A DNA stretch of 64,000 bases from Polytrichum commune (GCA_950295325.1 OX485803.1:17360001-17424000); one strand, 5' to 3'; shown: positions 1 through 12,656, numbered from the stretch's first letter. Made by a program: numbers and translations. Notes: generated by a model not told the origin, from the letters alone.

Positions 1-57
1 CTTGTACATTGCTTGGGAAGTTACAGTTTTTTGTGATTTATGATTTACAACTTGCAG

Positions 58-1033
58 TAGAGTTATCCTTAAAAGTCTCAAAAACCTCCTGTTTTGGTAG
101 GAGTTTTGCCCCACTTCTGACAATTTATACTGTTCAAGGAGCCTTCAAGTGGTTGGAACCCCCAATTTTGGTGAATTGAAGGAGGGGGGTGTTTGACTTT
201 TGGCCAAGAGACGGGTTTATAAATATGATCCCTCTGTCAAACTTTTAAGAGCAGCATTTTAGGTGCCTCCAAAAGTTCTCCATGGAATTCATTTTAGAGT
301 AGAGGCGTCCATATCCGATCACTTAAGAGATTTTGTGTCAAATCTAGAGAATAATAAGGTAGTGCAAATTTTTCTTGTGTTGGAAGATAGAGATCAAGAG
401 GATTGCAAATTTTTCAGTAATTTTACACGTTAAAATGAAATTATTGTGAATTTTTGAAGCCAAAAGTTGGCCTGAACACATTAAGAATGTCTAGAGTCTA
501 CCATAACTGCTCATTTGGAGACGTATTCTTCCTCATATTAGCACTCAAAAGTGAGGGTCATTTGTCATGACACTATCAATTCCCTGGTGATACCATAACA
601 AAAGTTGGAAACTTAGGGTTAGTTTCCATGTAGGTTGCTTCGCCCACCAGATCTAGTGGAAATGTAGATTCCATTTGGTGGCATCTACATTTCCACTAGA
701 ATCTGGTAGAATCTGGGCTAGTGGCCTATGTGGAAACTAACCTTGAGAAATTGTGAATATGGAACCTTATTTTAACCACCCACAAAAGGAAATTATTGAA
801 ATCAGTCCTAGCCCAATTGGAATTATGGCACTCTATAGATTGTTGATGGGGTCTTGATCAGGAGTGGGCGCCTTTGCTCTATGTCACCAAACTCAAACCC
901 CTCCCCCTCATTTCACCAAAACTAAGGATTTTGACACCACTTGAAACCTCCTTAAACATTATAATTATTTAAAAGTGGGGCGAAACTTCCTACCAAGACA
1001 TAAATGTTTTGAGAGACTTTAAGGATACCTCTA
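58..1033. mobile_element. Long-TIR foldback DNA element, nonautonomous
   Basis: The left arm at about 58-210 and the right arm at about 870-1033 are imperfect inverted copies. The left starts TAGAGTTATCCTTAAAAG and the right ends GGATACCTCTA, and both arms carry TTTTGCCCCACTTCT-like text and its complement. The flanking dinucleotide may be a TA target duplication. It holds no transposase and carries a smaller element at 617-742. It lies just upstream of the first visible exon of the coiled-coil gene, so probably within an intron. Confidence 0.7.
617..742. mobile_element. 126-bp TIR element (MITE), nested in the foldback
   Basis: Ends are perfect 11-bp inverted repeats, GGTTAGTTTCC. A longer imperfect palindrome lies inside, with TAGTGGAAATGTAGATTCCA facing its near complement. 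The flanks are CTTAG on the left and CTTGAG on the right, as in other members of the GG..TTCACA family in this window. Confidence 0.7.
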
Positions 1034-1139
1034 ATATAAGCTAAGTAGTGGAACAATTACAGTTCATTAAGAGTTTTAGAATTGGACCATATTTTCCAAT
1101 ATGGATTATTTACATTAGTTGGGCTCATGTTTGATGCAG

Positions 1140-3898
1140 CAAACTGTCTGTAGAGAGGATGCTATCCAAAGCACACTAGATGCTACCAAAGAGACTCCCA
1201 AACCTGCAATATCCGATTGGACTGATCCATCCAAGCTGTCTTCCTTTTCAATAAAAGCAAAAGCACCTGCAATGGTGAGTGAGCTTTGATATTTCTTGTT
1301 TTCTTATTCTAAATATAGGCAGTTTTTTTTGTACTGCTGATCGCATCTGTGAGCATTTCCCCATTGTGTATTGCCATTGAATCCATAAAGGAGGATGTCT
1401 AAATGTCTGGATTATGCATGTTGATTTAACATATAATCTGCAATTTATGAGTTCTTTTAATCTGCAATGTATGAGTTTTTTTAATCAGGTTGAGCTATAG
1501 ATGTTTGTGATGCAACTGCTAGAGTGCACAACACTGTCATATAGGTTTCATATGCATGATTCCTTAACAGTATGATTTTTCTGAAAGTGGTAGATATGAC
1601 AAACTATTCTGATGATTGATCAAGGTACATGAGATTAGCAACAAGCTCATTGAGTTGGCAAAGCAAAAGAAGATGGAGGAAGAGATGGCAGAGCTAACCA
1701 GACATAAGAACAAAATCTCAGAACTCCAGCAAAGGATTGCCAAGTTAACTCACGACAGTGTAAATGACGTACGCAATGAACAAACTCTTCGAGCAGCTGC
1801 GCTAATTTACGGACTTGCTGAGAAGCTGGCTGTCCAGGTTGGTAACAGTCAATTGGCAGAACTGTATGTCTAATTTTTATCATTGGTGAGGGTTCGCTTT
1901 AGCATAGAAGGCTTTCTCTTGAGCGAGATTTTGGACCAACCAAATACTATAAGGCTCCATTATTAATCACTTCCTGAAGGAGCAGCCTGGAACCCTTTCT
2001 ACTGAAGTAGGTAGTTGCTACTTCATTCATTCTTGATAATATTGGATGAGAGGACCTTCGTTAAAAGTTAACAGCATAATACGGGTGACCTTTGAGACTT
2101 TGTGGCAGTTGTATTCGTGGGCCCTTAGTCTCAGAAAGCAGAATTTTGTTATTAGTCTGGAACTGGACTTTATGTGCAATAACTTTGAATTCTTCTGACA
2201 GGAAGAGCAAGCGAGACAGACGGCCCTAGAGGTCCAAAGACTCTCAGCATCCTTCCAGATTTTGACTCCTATTGTTGCAAATTTGAAGGTGCCAGGAACA
2301 TTCATTACTTTCTCCTCTGTTCACTCATCAGACTCCTCTATCTTTTTTGTGATGATTCGTTACACAAGTATGATGACATCTAATATCTTTCTTCCTTTTT
2401 GCTTATTGATTGATGCAAGCTGTCTCCAGAACATTCAGAACCCTCTTCTAGTATGTCACACTTTTACATCATCGAAAGTTGCATCAATGCACTCTGTTTG
2501 GTCCATTTGCAGAATCAAGAAATGAACATGGAGCGGGAGCGAACAAACCCACGACATCTTGTTTCACATAGCAATGGGCATGTGAAGCACAGCATTCCAA
2601 CCTGTGAACACTGGTAGACCTCTTCTTGATGCAAATGCCCATGAATTCGCTGATTTTTGCATAACCAAATTTCAAAGCACAATATACACTCTTTCCTGAA
2701 AAGTAAAAAAATGAGAATCCACCTTTCCAGGGGGAGGCAGTATTAATCCTCTCTTTTTTTCCACATATCTGCTGACTGCATCTGCACAATTTGCTCCAGG
2801 TATTCGGGACAAGACACAGAGGCAGACAAAATTGCTATTCACTTATCTGAGCCAGAAATAAATTCCTCACCAGACAGCACTACACCTGCTTACCAAAATT
2901 ATTTGCAGCATCCCTCACCCTCAGAGTTGGCTGAGCAGTCTTACGAGTTCCAAGTGGGTGCGTTGGGCTCTCCAGTATCTAAGATGAGAAGATTGTCTTT
3001 CAAAGGGCAACGAAGAACTTCACAAAGGAAACATCTCTTTCAGGACTACAGTAGCGGATGTAGTTCTTCTCAGGATTCTAGCACACCCTCAGATACAGCT
3101 TCCAGCTTGCATCAGGGGGTGGCAACTGATTTTGTTCTAGATAGTAATAGCTTTTCTGAAGATATGGAAAGTGATCCAAAATCTCCCTCTGAGCAGATAC
3201 CAAATCTTAGTTCCTGGGAAATTGAGGAGAGGAATTCAGACTCTGCCCTCAAGGTGGAACAACTGATGGCAGCCAACAGCCCTGGCCAAGAAGCAAATTT
3301 TCTACCTACACCTGAAGAGTTTTCTCCGCCCGTACAAATAAGGAGTTCTCCTGAAGTCACTGGAAGCTCAAGAAGGTATTCGTTTGCCTCAGATTTTGAC
3401 CATGCAAATCATTGGGATACTGCTGCTGGGTACTTGGTGTCTGGCAAAGAAATCGTCCCAGAAGAGACATCATCTGAAAGCTCATTCACTGTGCCTCCTC
3501 CCGAGTCATCATCACTGTCACCATTCTCCCAGATGATGGCACAATTAGACTCCAACGAAAGCCTATCCTTAAGTTCCCTGCAGAAAGCTACAACACCTGA
3601 GGATAATATTCATGGGGAGATTTCCTTACCTGAAGATGGAGAGGAATCACAATCACAATCACAATCACAATCAAAATCACAAAGGTCAACAGAGGGTGAC
3701 CACATAGATGAGTCCAAATCTGAATCAGGGTCCGAATCTGGAGGTTCCTTTGATGCAGACTTCAACGATATTCTGGATGGGACTCTGGATGATTTTCTCA
3801 AGGTTTGTTCAGCACCTGCGACACCAACTGACACGCCCACGTCCAGTGTACTTTCTCAGGGGGGCAGTTCACGGAATGCACAATATTTTCTAGATTAA
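1140..3898 (+). CDS. Coiled-coil, Ser-rich protein of unknown function (5'-partial; last five exons)
   Basis: Five exons can be joined with consistent phase: 1140-1274, 1625-1837, 2202-2288, 2513-2613 and 2800-3898. Each is bounded by AG and GT, and the frame stays open to the TAA at 3896. The 1625-1837 exon is a Lys/Glu-rich heptad region (KLIELAKQKKMEEEMAELT and on), a likely coiled coil, and 2202-2288 continues it. The last exon is long, very Ser/Glu/Pro-rich and looks disordered. It holds a basic patch (MRRLSFKGQRR), which could be a phosphorylation or nuclear-localisation site, and a run of Ser-Gln repeats at about 3648-3685. No start codon is seen upstream; a foldback element occupies 58-1033, so the 5' exons lie beyond the window or were missed. 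I do not recognise the family. A microtubule or scaffold role would fit the architecture but is only a guess. The 3' end faces the glycosyltransferase gene, about 900 bp away. Confidence 0.72.
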
Positions 3899-4815
3899 AG
3901 CTCATTCTTATCCACCACCAGGTGCACACTTCTGAGAAGTGATAAGGATGATGTTTCCTTTGTAGATTGAGTTGCACACTTAGCAGCACCAGGAGTAGGG
4001 AGTGAGATCTGGCTCAAGTCCTCTGGTTGTCTAGCTCACATGACTTGCAAATCGTTCTGCCCTTTTTCTGTAAGATATAACTGAGAATTAACCAATAGGA
4101 GTTTAGATACTGTACAATTACGGAGTGTTATCTTGTTTGGAGAATATATGTAAATCGTGCCATCAGCAGATCTGAATTTAGTTTGACAGACCTCAATGAA
4201 TTCCTGTCCAGCAATTGTGGGATGCTCTAATCTGTTTATGGAATACAGTGCTTTTCTTGCCAGTAAGCAGAGTGGTAAAGTGTGATACCAGAAGCTTACC
4301 TGATGTGGTCACCTGAGTCCTTTGTAGCTGCAATTTGATCTGATCAACGGGAGGTGGATAAACAAGAAACACTGTTCTTCAACATTGACTGTATTATCTT
4401 TGTTTTTTCAAATTTTTGAAAAATCTATACACCAGCCTCTGCTATCTGCTTTGCATCGAGATCCTCAACTTTCTGTTCATGTTTTGCTATCCTATTTTCA
4501 GAAGTTCACTTCATCTATGCTCATTTTTGTTGCAGTTTTCCTACAATTGAAGCTTTTTGCAGAGAACCACAGATGATTGAAGTAACCAAACCAATTTTTT
4601 TACTATCTTGAATTGCATATTACACTTGAGAAAAATGATCACTTCTAGTATACATGTAAGTATCCACTCATGAAGAATAACCTGTTTGTAATGTAGCTAA
4701 ACCCTGCAGAACGTTGCGCACTGCGATCTTGGAACAATGGAGTTGCAGATTGGTTGATGCATCACTCCGAAAGCACGACACCTTATTGGTGACTACAATC
4801 AATCAGGGGCCATTG

Positions 4816-7800
4816 TCATGGAATTGCGGAAGTCATGACTTCCCGAACGCGGTACACAGGTTGGGGTTGAGACTCGTAATATGTCCGCACACACACCTCT
4901 GCGAGCAGCCCCAAGCACATGAGCTGCGCAATACACAGAGGTCCAATCTCTTTCCCAAATCAGTGCCCCATCAGACAGGAGGAGGAGCAGTTGATAAGAG
5001 GGCTAAAAGGGCAAAAGAAAAAGAAAGGATAACCAACGCCTATGTTTACCAACACTAGGATGAATTATAGTCTTTTTTCCCACAGGCTACTGTCTCAAGA
5101 GGTGGACTCCAATGGCCCTAACTGTGTGGGGCAACTTTACTGTTCATTATTCTTTAGTCAGAGCCCCATCACAAACACGAGGACCATTGCTAAGAGCGAG
5201 CATGCAAAAGGAAAGTTAACACCCATGTTTGCCAACACTAGCATGAAGAATAGAGTCTCTTCGTCCGCATTCTACTATCTCAAATAAGAGGTGGATTCTT
5301 TCTAACGGCTGTAACCGGGGCAACTTGATCGCCCAGTGTTCTTGAATCAGAGCCCCATCACAAACATGAGGAGCAATGCTAAGAGCAAGCATGCAAAAAT
5401 CAAAGAAAGAAAGCAAAAGAATACACACGCCTATGTTTGCCAACACTACCATGAATTAGACAGTCTTTCTTCATACGCTACTGCCTCAATTAAGAGATGG
5501 ACTCTCTCTAACGGCTGTAACCGGGGCAACTTGATAGTCCATTGTTCCTCCCCTGCTAGGCTCATCGAACCCCTGAGTACCCACAACTTTTGAAATGACT
5601 GGTTGACCCAGTGATCCCCACAATAATTGGGTGGACCAGAGCAGGTAACAGTAGCATGGCTTGGTGGACAACAGAACCCACACCTCTTGCAAGGTGGAGA
5701 TGAGTCCCAACCACTCGCTTGATGCTTGAGCGAGCATGCATCTCCAACAACAACAACTGACACAAGACCATCCCAGTTCTGACAATACACAAACATGTCT
5801 AAAAAGATTGCGAGATTTCTGAGGCCTTACCTGCAAGCCCATGATGAGAAGCTCTGCAGTGAGTACAAGACACGGAGTCGCGTTGGAGATGGCCACCTTG
5901 AATCCCCAAGCCTGGGTGGCCTTCACCAGGGACCAGCCTGCAAAGGCGGCTGTGGAAAGGGAGCCTATTATACAGAGACCTCCGAGCAGTCCCATTAAAT
6001 GCATTGGCTTGTCCCGGAACTGTTGCCAAAAGCAGAGAGTGGTGAGATCGAGGATGAAACGGAAAATTTGGCTCAATCCATACTTGGACTTGCCGAGTGT
6101 GCGCGGATGGTGTTGCACCTGCCATGAAACAAAAGTCTCAAGTCACATCTTCATAACATTCTTTTCATGCACCTTGTCTTTTCTTATTCCATAAATATGG
6201 GGCAAGCACACTCTAGTCTTGTAGTGTAGAATATGGTGTAAGCTTGATTCATGCAACACAGTTGGATCCTACCTCCTAGTGAGGAGATTTGACCACACCT
6301 CACATGACTTGCCACCACATTCTTTCAAATTCAGACTGATTAACACCAAATCTAGTATCATGATGATTTGATTCCAACTTGAAGAGAACAGCTGTTCATT
6401 GCTAACAAATAATATGTTGGTTTGTATTCATTGTTTGGGCAACCTTATTGCTAAGGATGGCCTATATGTGTAGCTCAAATCTCATGCGGTAGCCAGGTTG
6501 AGCAGGTGTAACAGAGTTGGAGAAGGGCTCTGCACCTTGATTATATATATATATATATATATATATAAAGAGTGGCTTAAATCCAAGGCCTTGACCTCAA
6601 TCCCATGGGAACTTTGAGGTTGAGCAACCTAAGGCCAAATTAGTGCTAGGATGAGAGACCCTCCTAACACTTGATTTTCCAGTGCACTGTACCACCCACC
6701 CAATCATAGTGGAAGTATCTGGGTGAACAAGATATTCCCAACCAACCATGTGGAGAACCTATGGGCTTGCCCTTGGGGGAAGGTAAGTGCAAGCCGGCTT
6801 GTCCATGCCCATTTAAGGTGTTTAACTTTGCAAGGAGGCAATAGTCTGAGGGCTCTCTTGTTCTTGTGATGTTTGTTCAAGGTGTTCACCTTTTCAAGGA
6901 GGCAGTAGTCTTTGAGGGCCCTCTAATTCTTGTGATGCCTATTTTGCGATTACATGTACACTTAGACCAACTCGAAGGTGAGGCAACGCCATAATTCATG
7001 CCAGTGGCAACATCAATCCCTTCTTTCCCCCTCTCCAGACGTGCTCAATTACTCCTTGCATCAGATGTGTTGCTACGTCTTGAAACAATGGCAAACCAAC
7101 AAGAAAGATGAACTAGCAATGTCAGATCCTGCTGACCAGAGAAAGCACATACGTAAGTGGTATAGGTACCTCGATTTCGGAGATAGCAGCCCCTTCCATA
7201 GCAGCAAGTGCAGGGATGAAGTGATGCATGTCTCCGTACAGACGGAGGTTTGACGTTAGAGATGCCCGATACGCTTTCAGGGTGCAGCCATAGTCATGGA
7301 GCTTTACCTGCATGCATCCAACTGTGACCGCTTCTGTCACCAATGTGACAAAACCAATATTTCTACTCATGCAACATTCAAAATTGTTAAACGAGATGAC
7401 AGCTATACTCCAACTTATGTTTGACAATAATACAAATCTATTCTCTCATGTGTTGACTCCCCTACTCCACATGCAAGTGCTCGGCAAACAAAATGTTGAT
7501 GATCCTATCCAAAAGCTTTAGTGACACCTAATTTCCATCATTGGAATGGCCAGAATGTGGAAGTCTGCGCTAAATCATATATAGAGTGTACAAAGAGAGC
7601 TGAAGCCAACCGAAGGTTGGTGTCAATGAGAGACGTTTCACCCTTGGTCATAGGGTTAGGGTCAAGTTCCATGGGAGGGGGTGGCAAGCATTTTTATATG
7701 CCTTCAAATGCTCCCTTCCATCGTGGACTCCCCCATCCATACCCTCACCAGCTCTTGGGGTGATTCCATGAAGAAGGGGAGGGGGTTGAGAACGTGTGCA

Positions 7801-10651
7801 ATGTGCACTTTCTCGTCATTTTCCCCCATTCACACAGTAGGGTTTCATCGCCTTTTCGTGTAAACTCTAAGCTATCCTCCAATCAAAACTCTTCATTTCA
7901 TTGAAACTTTGATCTCTCCAGTGGCGTGGTCAGCGGACCTCAGAAGGGGACTTAGACATTTTTAAGGCATTAAACCTTCAATGAACCTTAATGACCACAT
8001 CCTCAACATGAAGCCTAAGAGTGTTTTGGACCAAGATGCCCTGTTTGCTCCATGGAACTGATCCTTAGGCTCATATGTAAACCTGGGGCAGGATAACAAA
8101 GCTAGGCTTTTAGACAATTGCTACTGCTGCTTCCTGTCGGAGGTGGTCATTTTTGGGTATAGCATACACATCTACAAAATAAGTGAGTCACTTCCATACC
8201 CCAGTCAACTTTCCAATCAGTCTGTTTGCAAGGCACGAAGGGGACATTCTCGTGAACAAGTTGTCCTTCCTGTTTCGTCGCCATCCGCAAACCAAGTCGA
8301 AGCCGCCGTCCTCCCGTGCCACCCTGGTGTCCAGAGCACGGCCTCCTTGGTTCCCATACATCAACTCATTGACAAGTTTCGGAATTTCCTCAGCCTCGTT
8401 CTGTGAGTCCCCATCTAGGGTCACAAAAACCTCCCCTGCCGCAAAGTCGAATCCTGCTGCCATGGCAGCTGTTTGCCCAAAATTCCGTCGGAATATTACA
8501 ACCTGCATGTCACTCCTGGTGGCAGCAAGCACCTTCAAAACCCTTGTAGTACCTGGATATGTCAATAATGAGGAGCTTCAGTCCTTGTTTGGGCGGGATA
8601 TATTAATCATAATAAGTTCAACAGTTAATTACAATTGATAGGGCACATGTGACTGCTTAATGAGAAGAAAAATCTTCACTTTGACCTCTTATAACTTTTG
8701 CATCTCTACTTTGATTTTGAACTTTGAAATGACACTCTTCGTGATTTTGCAATTGCAAACTCTCTGCTTTGGAAAGAGTGTCATTTCAAAGCTCAAAAGA
8801 GAGCTGAAACCAATTTCCAAACGGAGTTTGTTGGGCCAAAGTAAAAGACTTCTGGTCTTGACATGTGCCTAACCTTGAGAAGCTTGGTTTCAAGGTTGGT
8901 CCCTCTTTTTCTGGTTAGAAACGTATGTTTTCAACTCTATCAGAAATGGAGGTTTTAAACCTTGCAAAAAACCGCCGTCCTGGATCCGAGTTGAAAACGC
9001 ACAATTCTATCCAATAGGAGGGACCGACCTTGAAACCAAGCTCCTCAAGATTAGGCACATTCCAAAGCCAAAATTTTGTTCACCTTGACTTACCGAACTC
9101 CGTTTTGAAAAACCGATGTTTACGAACATGTATGGGCTCCCCATGACTAGATGAGACAATTCCCAATCTGATCCAATGGCCAAAAATGTCTGAGAGCCAA
9201 AAGTGTCCACATCAGGGCCACAAACCGTAGCATGTCCAAAGACTTCAAATTCATCAACACCATACGAAGATGCACTCACCATCTGTTGATCCGTTGTCGA
9301 CACAAATTATTTCGTAGCGTCCACCACGCCTTTGCATCACATCCCCCACTTTCTCCACCAAAGTTGCTATGGTGGCCACTTCATCGTAAACTGGAATGAT
9401 GACAGATACAGACAACGGCTCTTCGTCACCGGACCTAGATGTTGATTCGTCGGTTTCAAGCCACGGTGATTTTTTTTCTTCGAGTACTGCTTGGCTCAAT
9501 ACTCTTGGGGAGCTCCACCCTCCTCTCAAAGAACAAGTACGACGATGCTTGTGGATATTGTCCAGCCCCTGCAGACTTACTCGGTCCTGCCTGGGATTGG
9601 TTTTCCTGAGGATAGTCAAGAGATTTTGAGGGGTGTGAAACTAAGAAAATTATGGATCCCAAAACAGCCCCTGAAAACTTCATCTGTACTCGATCGATCA
9701 ATGATACAATCAACACTTTTACAGAAACCGAACACGAGATAACACACTAATTGCTTTCTGCAGCTTGTTGTTATCAATGGTAGGTAATTGCATAGTATGA
9801 ATACACAATATCAATTATAGTCAGTTGGGTATCACAAAATGAAAGAATCTTTGTATATCTGAGTCATTATTTGGGTCAATACCATCCTAATACTAAATTG
9901 ATACTGGGATAATTTCACCTACGGTTTCTAGATCGTTTATAGACCTCAGTGGTTCTTATACAAAAACGTCCTCAAGTACCCATATCCACTGCCCCTAGAA
10001 GCTGAGGGCTGATTCATTCCAACTAGATCCCATAAGACTAATTGAACATCTCTAGTTCCATTTCGAGAGTGAAATCGTCTTAAAATTATTGATCGCAGGT
10101 TATAGAATAGTTCACTGCATTTTCACCTTCCCAATGGAATGGATGAGTTTATGTAGACACCACGAATTTCCAGTCAGATCCTCATTGTGTATACCCGGCC
10201 TGGTAAAAGAACAAGTGAAATCCGGTCCAACACTGGTGATAACAACACATAAAAAACTGGCGGATTTGATTCTTTGAATTTTCCAAGAGCGGCAGAAGGA
10301 CTCTAAAATGACCAAGTAGCCCAAATGTTTGATGAGATGATGCTATAATCCATTCAGAAGAAGGAAAATAATTGGAATCGAAGTTTCAATTGACGCATTC
10401 CGCAGACAAGAAAGCCCCACTCATTGGCAATCCAATCCTGATATGTATGTAAGTAGTTCAGGATGCGAAATAATAATCACCCTCAAACCCTACAACAACA
10501 TATAATCCATAGGCTCCCCAAATCAATCTTTCTTCGATTCTTGACACTTATTTACTCACCTGCTGCGACATGGTAGTCTGCAATTCTTGTGCGGCCATAC
10601 ATGGAGCTCCCCATGCACAGGCACGTGGAGCGCACTAGCCATGGCCAGCAT
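4816..10651 (-). CDS. Membrane-bound family-2 glycosyltransferase (polyprenyl/dolichyl-phosphate sugar transferase type), probably plastid-targeted; six exons
   Basis: Exons on the minus strand are 10651-10560, 9605-9280, 8552-8200, 7307-7170, 6118-5831 and 4923-4816. All have GT-AG borders and matching phases, giving 434 codons plus TGA. The ATG at 10651 follows an in-frame upstream stop. Residues 1-90 are Arg/Ser/His-rich with few acids at first and look like a plastid or mitochondrial leader. The GT2 domain follows: VSVIIPVYDE at about 97-106, VDNGSTDG at 133-140, NFGQTAAMAAG at 163-173, the DxD-like DGD at 186-188, and LHDYGCTLKAYR in exon 4. Exon 5 has HHPRTLGKSKYGLS and a first membrane span at about 342-367. 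The second span crosses the exon 5/6 join at about 385-409, and the protein ends RTYYESQPQPVYRVRE, as bacterial GT2 membrane enzymes do. Family knowledge: these enzymes move a sugar from a nucleotide donor to a polyprenyl or dolichyl phosphate. The substrate cannot be told here. DGDSQN replaces the more usual DADLQDPPE. Introns carry a TA microsatellite, a foldback and a tandem array. Confidence 0.9.
4960..5550. repeat. Three-copy degenerate tandem repeat in intron 5 of the glycosyltransferase gene
   Basis: Units start near 5030, 5217 and 5423 at the shared text TGTTTRCCAACACT. They also share GAGGTGGACTC and CCCATCACAAACA, so the period is about 190-205 bp. The array lies between exon 5 and exon 6. 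The reverse strand is open through parts of it and shows related peptides (KLPRLQPLERVHLL and KLPRLQPLERIHLL), but no start codon or splice frame ties these to the host protein. Confidence 0.7.
5831..6118 (-). other. Exon 5 of the glycosyltransferase gene, with an unspliced open frame beyond it
   Basis: The exon ends at a strong donor, CAG/GTAAGG. The same frame stays open past the donor down to 5486, and a second frame opens at a possible acceptor near 5786 with a Cys-rich stretch. If used, either would replace the conserved C-terminus. The exon 6 peptide fits the bacterial family so well that splicing to 4923 is preferred. Confidence 0.7.
6541..6567. repeat. TA dinucleotide microsatellite
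   Basis: About 13 TA units lie in intron 4 (6119-7169) of the glycosyltransferase gene. No function is apparent. Confidence 0.95.
8720..9110. mobile_element. Foldback element(s) in intron 2 of the glycosyltransferase gene
   Basis: A hairpin at 8720-8792 (arms of about 20 bp, ACTTTGAAATGACACTCTT and complement) sits next to a larger inverted repeat. The larger arms are about 8810-8905 and 9018-9110, built around CTTGGTTTCAAGGTTGG and its complement. No ORF of note. The structure lies wholly between exons 2 and 3. Confidence 0.6.
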
Positions 10652-10898
10652 CGTGAGGACCAACCCTAACTTAACCGATGAGTTCAAAACAGTGCAACTT
10701 CACTTCAATTCACCACCTCCGCTCACGCCATCCAGACACACATCTTCTCTCACGCATGCCCACCTTCGTCTCCTGCTGCCCTCACAGAAATTGCAGGAAT
10801 CTATTAAAAAACTTATACAATTGTAGATGGGTGGATGCCGCAGCAGTCATCATTCCAAAGCTACAAAATGGTTGGCCGTCGACGGTGGCATTGACATG

Positions 10899-11849
10899 TT
10901 GAGTGGTCGGAACATTCACTTAACCCCTTTAACTTTCCACGCCCAATTTCCCTCGAATGTTGAGTGGTCGGAACCTATGATCGGGCAGAACCGACGGCTA
11001 GTTCATTATCAGCCGATGGATTCCCCTCATGGCCGGTCCAAATTTCCAACCATCGGATGGCAATCCGACTATAATTTCAATCCTCCGGCAATTAGCCGAT
11101 GGACCAGAAAATGTCCCGGAAATGTAGCCGATTCTTCTTGTGAGTTACTGGATTTCAACCGGAAGAAGTATTCAAATTTCAAATACTGGCTGATACCCGT
11201 GTCTACATCTAACTTAAAAAGTATGATGTGTGTTGCTATAGAAGGTCCAAACAATGTTTTTGATGACATTCTAACAAGTGCTCTAGATCTTTGGAAGGAT
11301 GTTGCTAAGTTTTGCTATTTGTATAGCAATCCATAGCGCTATTTGTCTGGGGCATTTGATGATGCACTTGAGGAAGTACCCTAAACCTTAAACTTTTTGA
11401 ATTATGCAACCTTTCCATGACCAAATCCAATTGCTTGTATGAAGAATTGGGGGACCCTTGGCCTTCAAGCGGTGAAGGCATTGCTAGGTTCAATTCCTGC
11501 CAAGGATATTAACTCTTCAAATTTAAAGTTTTGAACATGCCTTTCTTTTCACTTATTCAAGATTTTGTACTAAGAAATGATTTCTAATAACTTTTCATAC
11601 ATTTTTTTAACAATTAGTGCCGATATGAATTCCATTTAATCGGATATTGGCCAATGAAAATATGAAAATATAGGCAATTGGCCGATTGATTTTACAAAAG
11701 ACCAGCTCTTGCCGATGTAAATTGGAAAAAATCCGACCCTTCGTAGCAACTACCGGCAATTAGCCACTAAGGCTTCAAAAACTTCCCGAACTCTGGTCGG
11801 AACATTCACTTGACCCCTTAACTTTCCACGCCCAATTTCCCTCGAATGT
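10899..11849. repeat. 61-bp tandem duplication split by a hAT-type insertion
   Basis: A 61-bp unit beginning GTTGAGTGGTCGGAAC occurs at 10899-10959 and again from 10960. The second copy is interrupted at 10975 and resumes at 11804. The intact first copy shows what the insertion site looked like before the element landed. Confidence 0.75.
10975..11795. mobile_element. hAT-type nonautonomous element, 821 bp
   Basis: Left end CTATGATCGGGCAG and right end CTTCCCGAACTCTG form a short imperfect TIR. An exact 8-bp target duplication, GTCGGAAC, flanks it at 10967-10974 and 11796-11803, the hAT hallmark. Its left border reads AGAACCGACGGCTAGTT, related to the start of the shorter CCGGTT-rich MITEs. 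It may be a longer relative of that family. No transposase was recognised. Confidence 0.75.
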
Positions 11850-12656
11850 GTCTAGAAAATGTGATCTCAATTTCAGTGACCGTAGCTGAACATTTTGACT
11901 TTTTGATGATAAATCCAACCGTATAGATGTTCGCAGGTTAGAGGTGATTGCTCACAGTCCAAATTTAAGTGTTGAAGTTCTGTTATATAAGAGATTATAA
12001 TAGGAATGTCAATAGTGGTCTTGAGGGGCAGTAGCTTAGAAATTAAATTAGGGTTGGTTTTTGATCGAACGTCCATTCAAATCATCTCTAAATGACAAAA
12101 TGTTACCCTCATTGAAAAGAGGAACAATATATCTACTCAAATCAGCTCATAAATCTTGAAATCATTATTTTCTAATTTTTTGGGAACCTTTGCAACGGTG
12201 CCACAACTGCACACCTTCCACAAGGATTTACACCCCACCAACACATATACAACTAAAAAATCGAGGAATAGATGTTTAGGATATGTTGTTTTTGAGTGTC
12301 ATAAAAAATTTCAAATCAATTGGGATTCATTTGCACATAGGGATCAACCCAAAAAAAAAAAAAAAAAAAAAAGTTTGGAATATGTTGCCCCCTAAACCAG
12401 AGGTGATAAATGTCAAGCTTTGGATCGTGGACCAATTCCATTGTAAACCAGTGGAGAGCACACTCCCATATTTGAATTAATCCATAATTAACTAACTATG
12501 TTGTATTAAAATTTATTTACGTGGCGGAACATAGCAAACTTGAACATGAACAAGGGGATTAGTTGACACAATCAAGAAACCATCCAAACTAGTGTCAAAG
12601 GGGTCAGGGGAAACTAGTCATGACCAAATTATGGTTGCATAAGACATTAGAGGCCA

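Noticed and set aside
5486-5830. Read-through C-terminus for the glycosyltransferase
   Set aside because: It starts right after a strong GTAAGG donor and loses the second membrane span and conserved tail, both of which are restored by exon 6.
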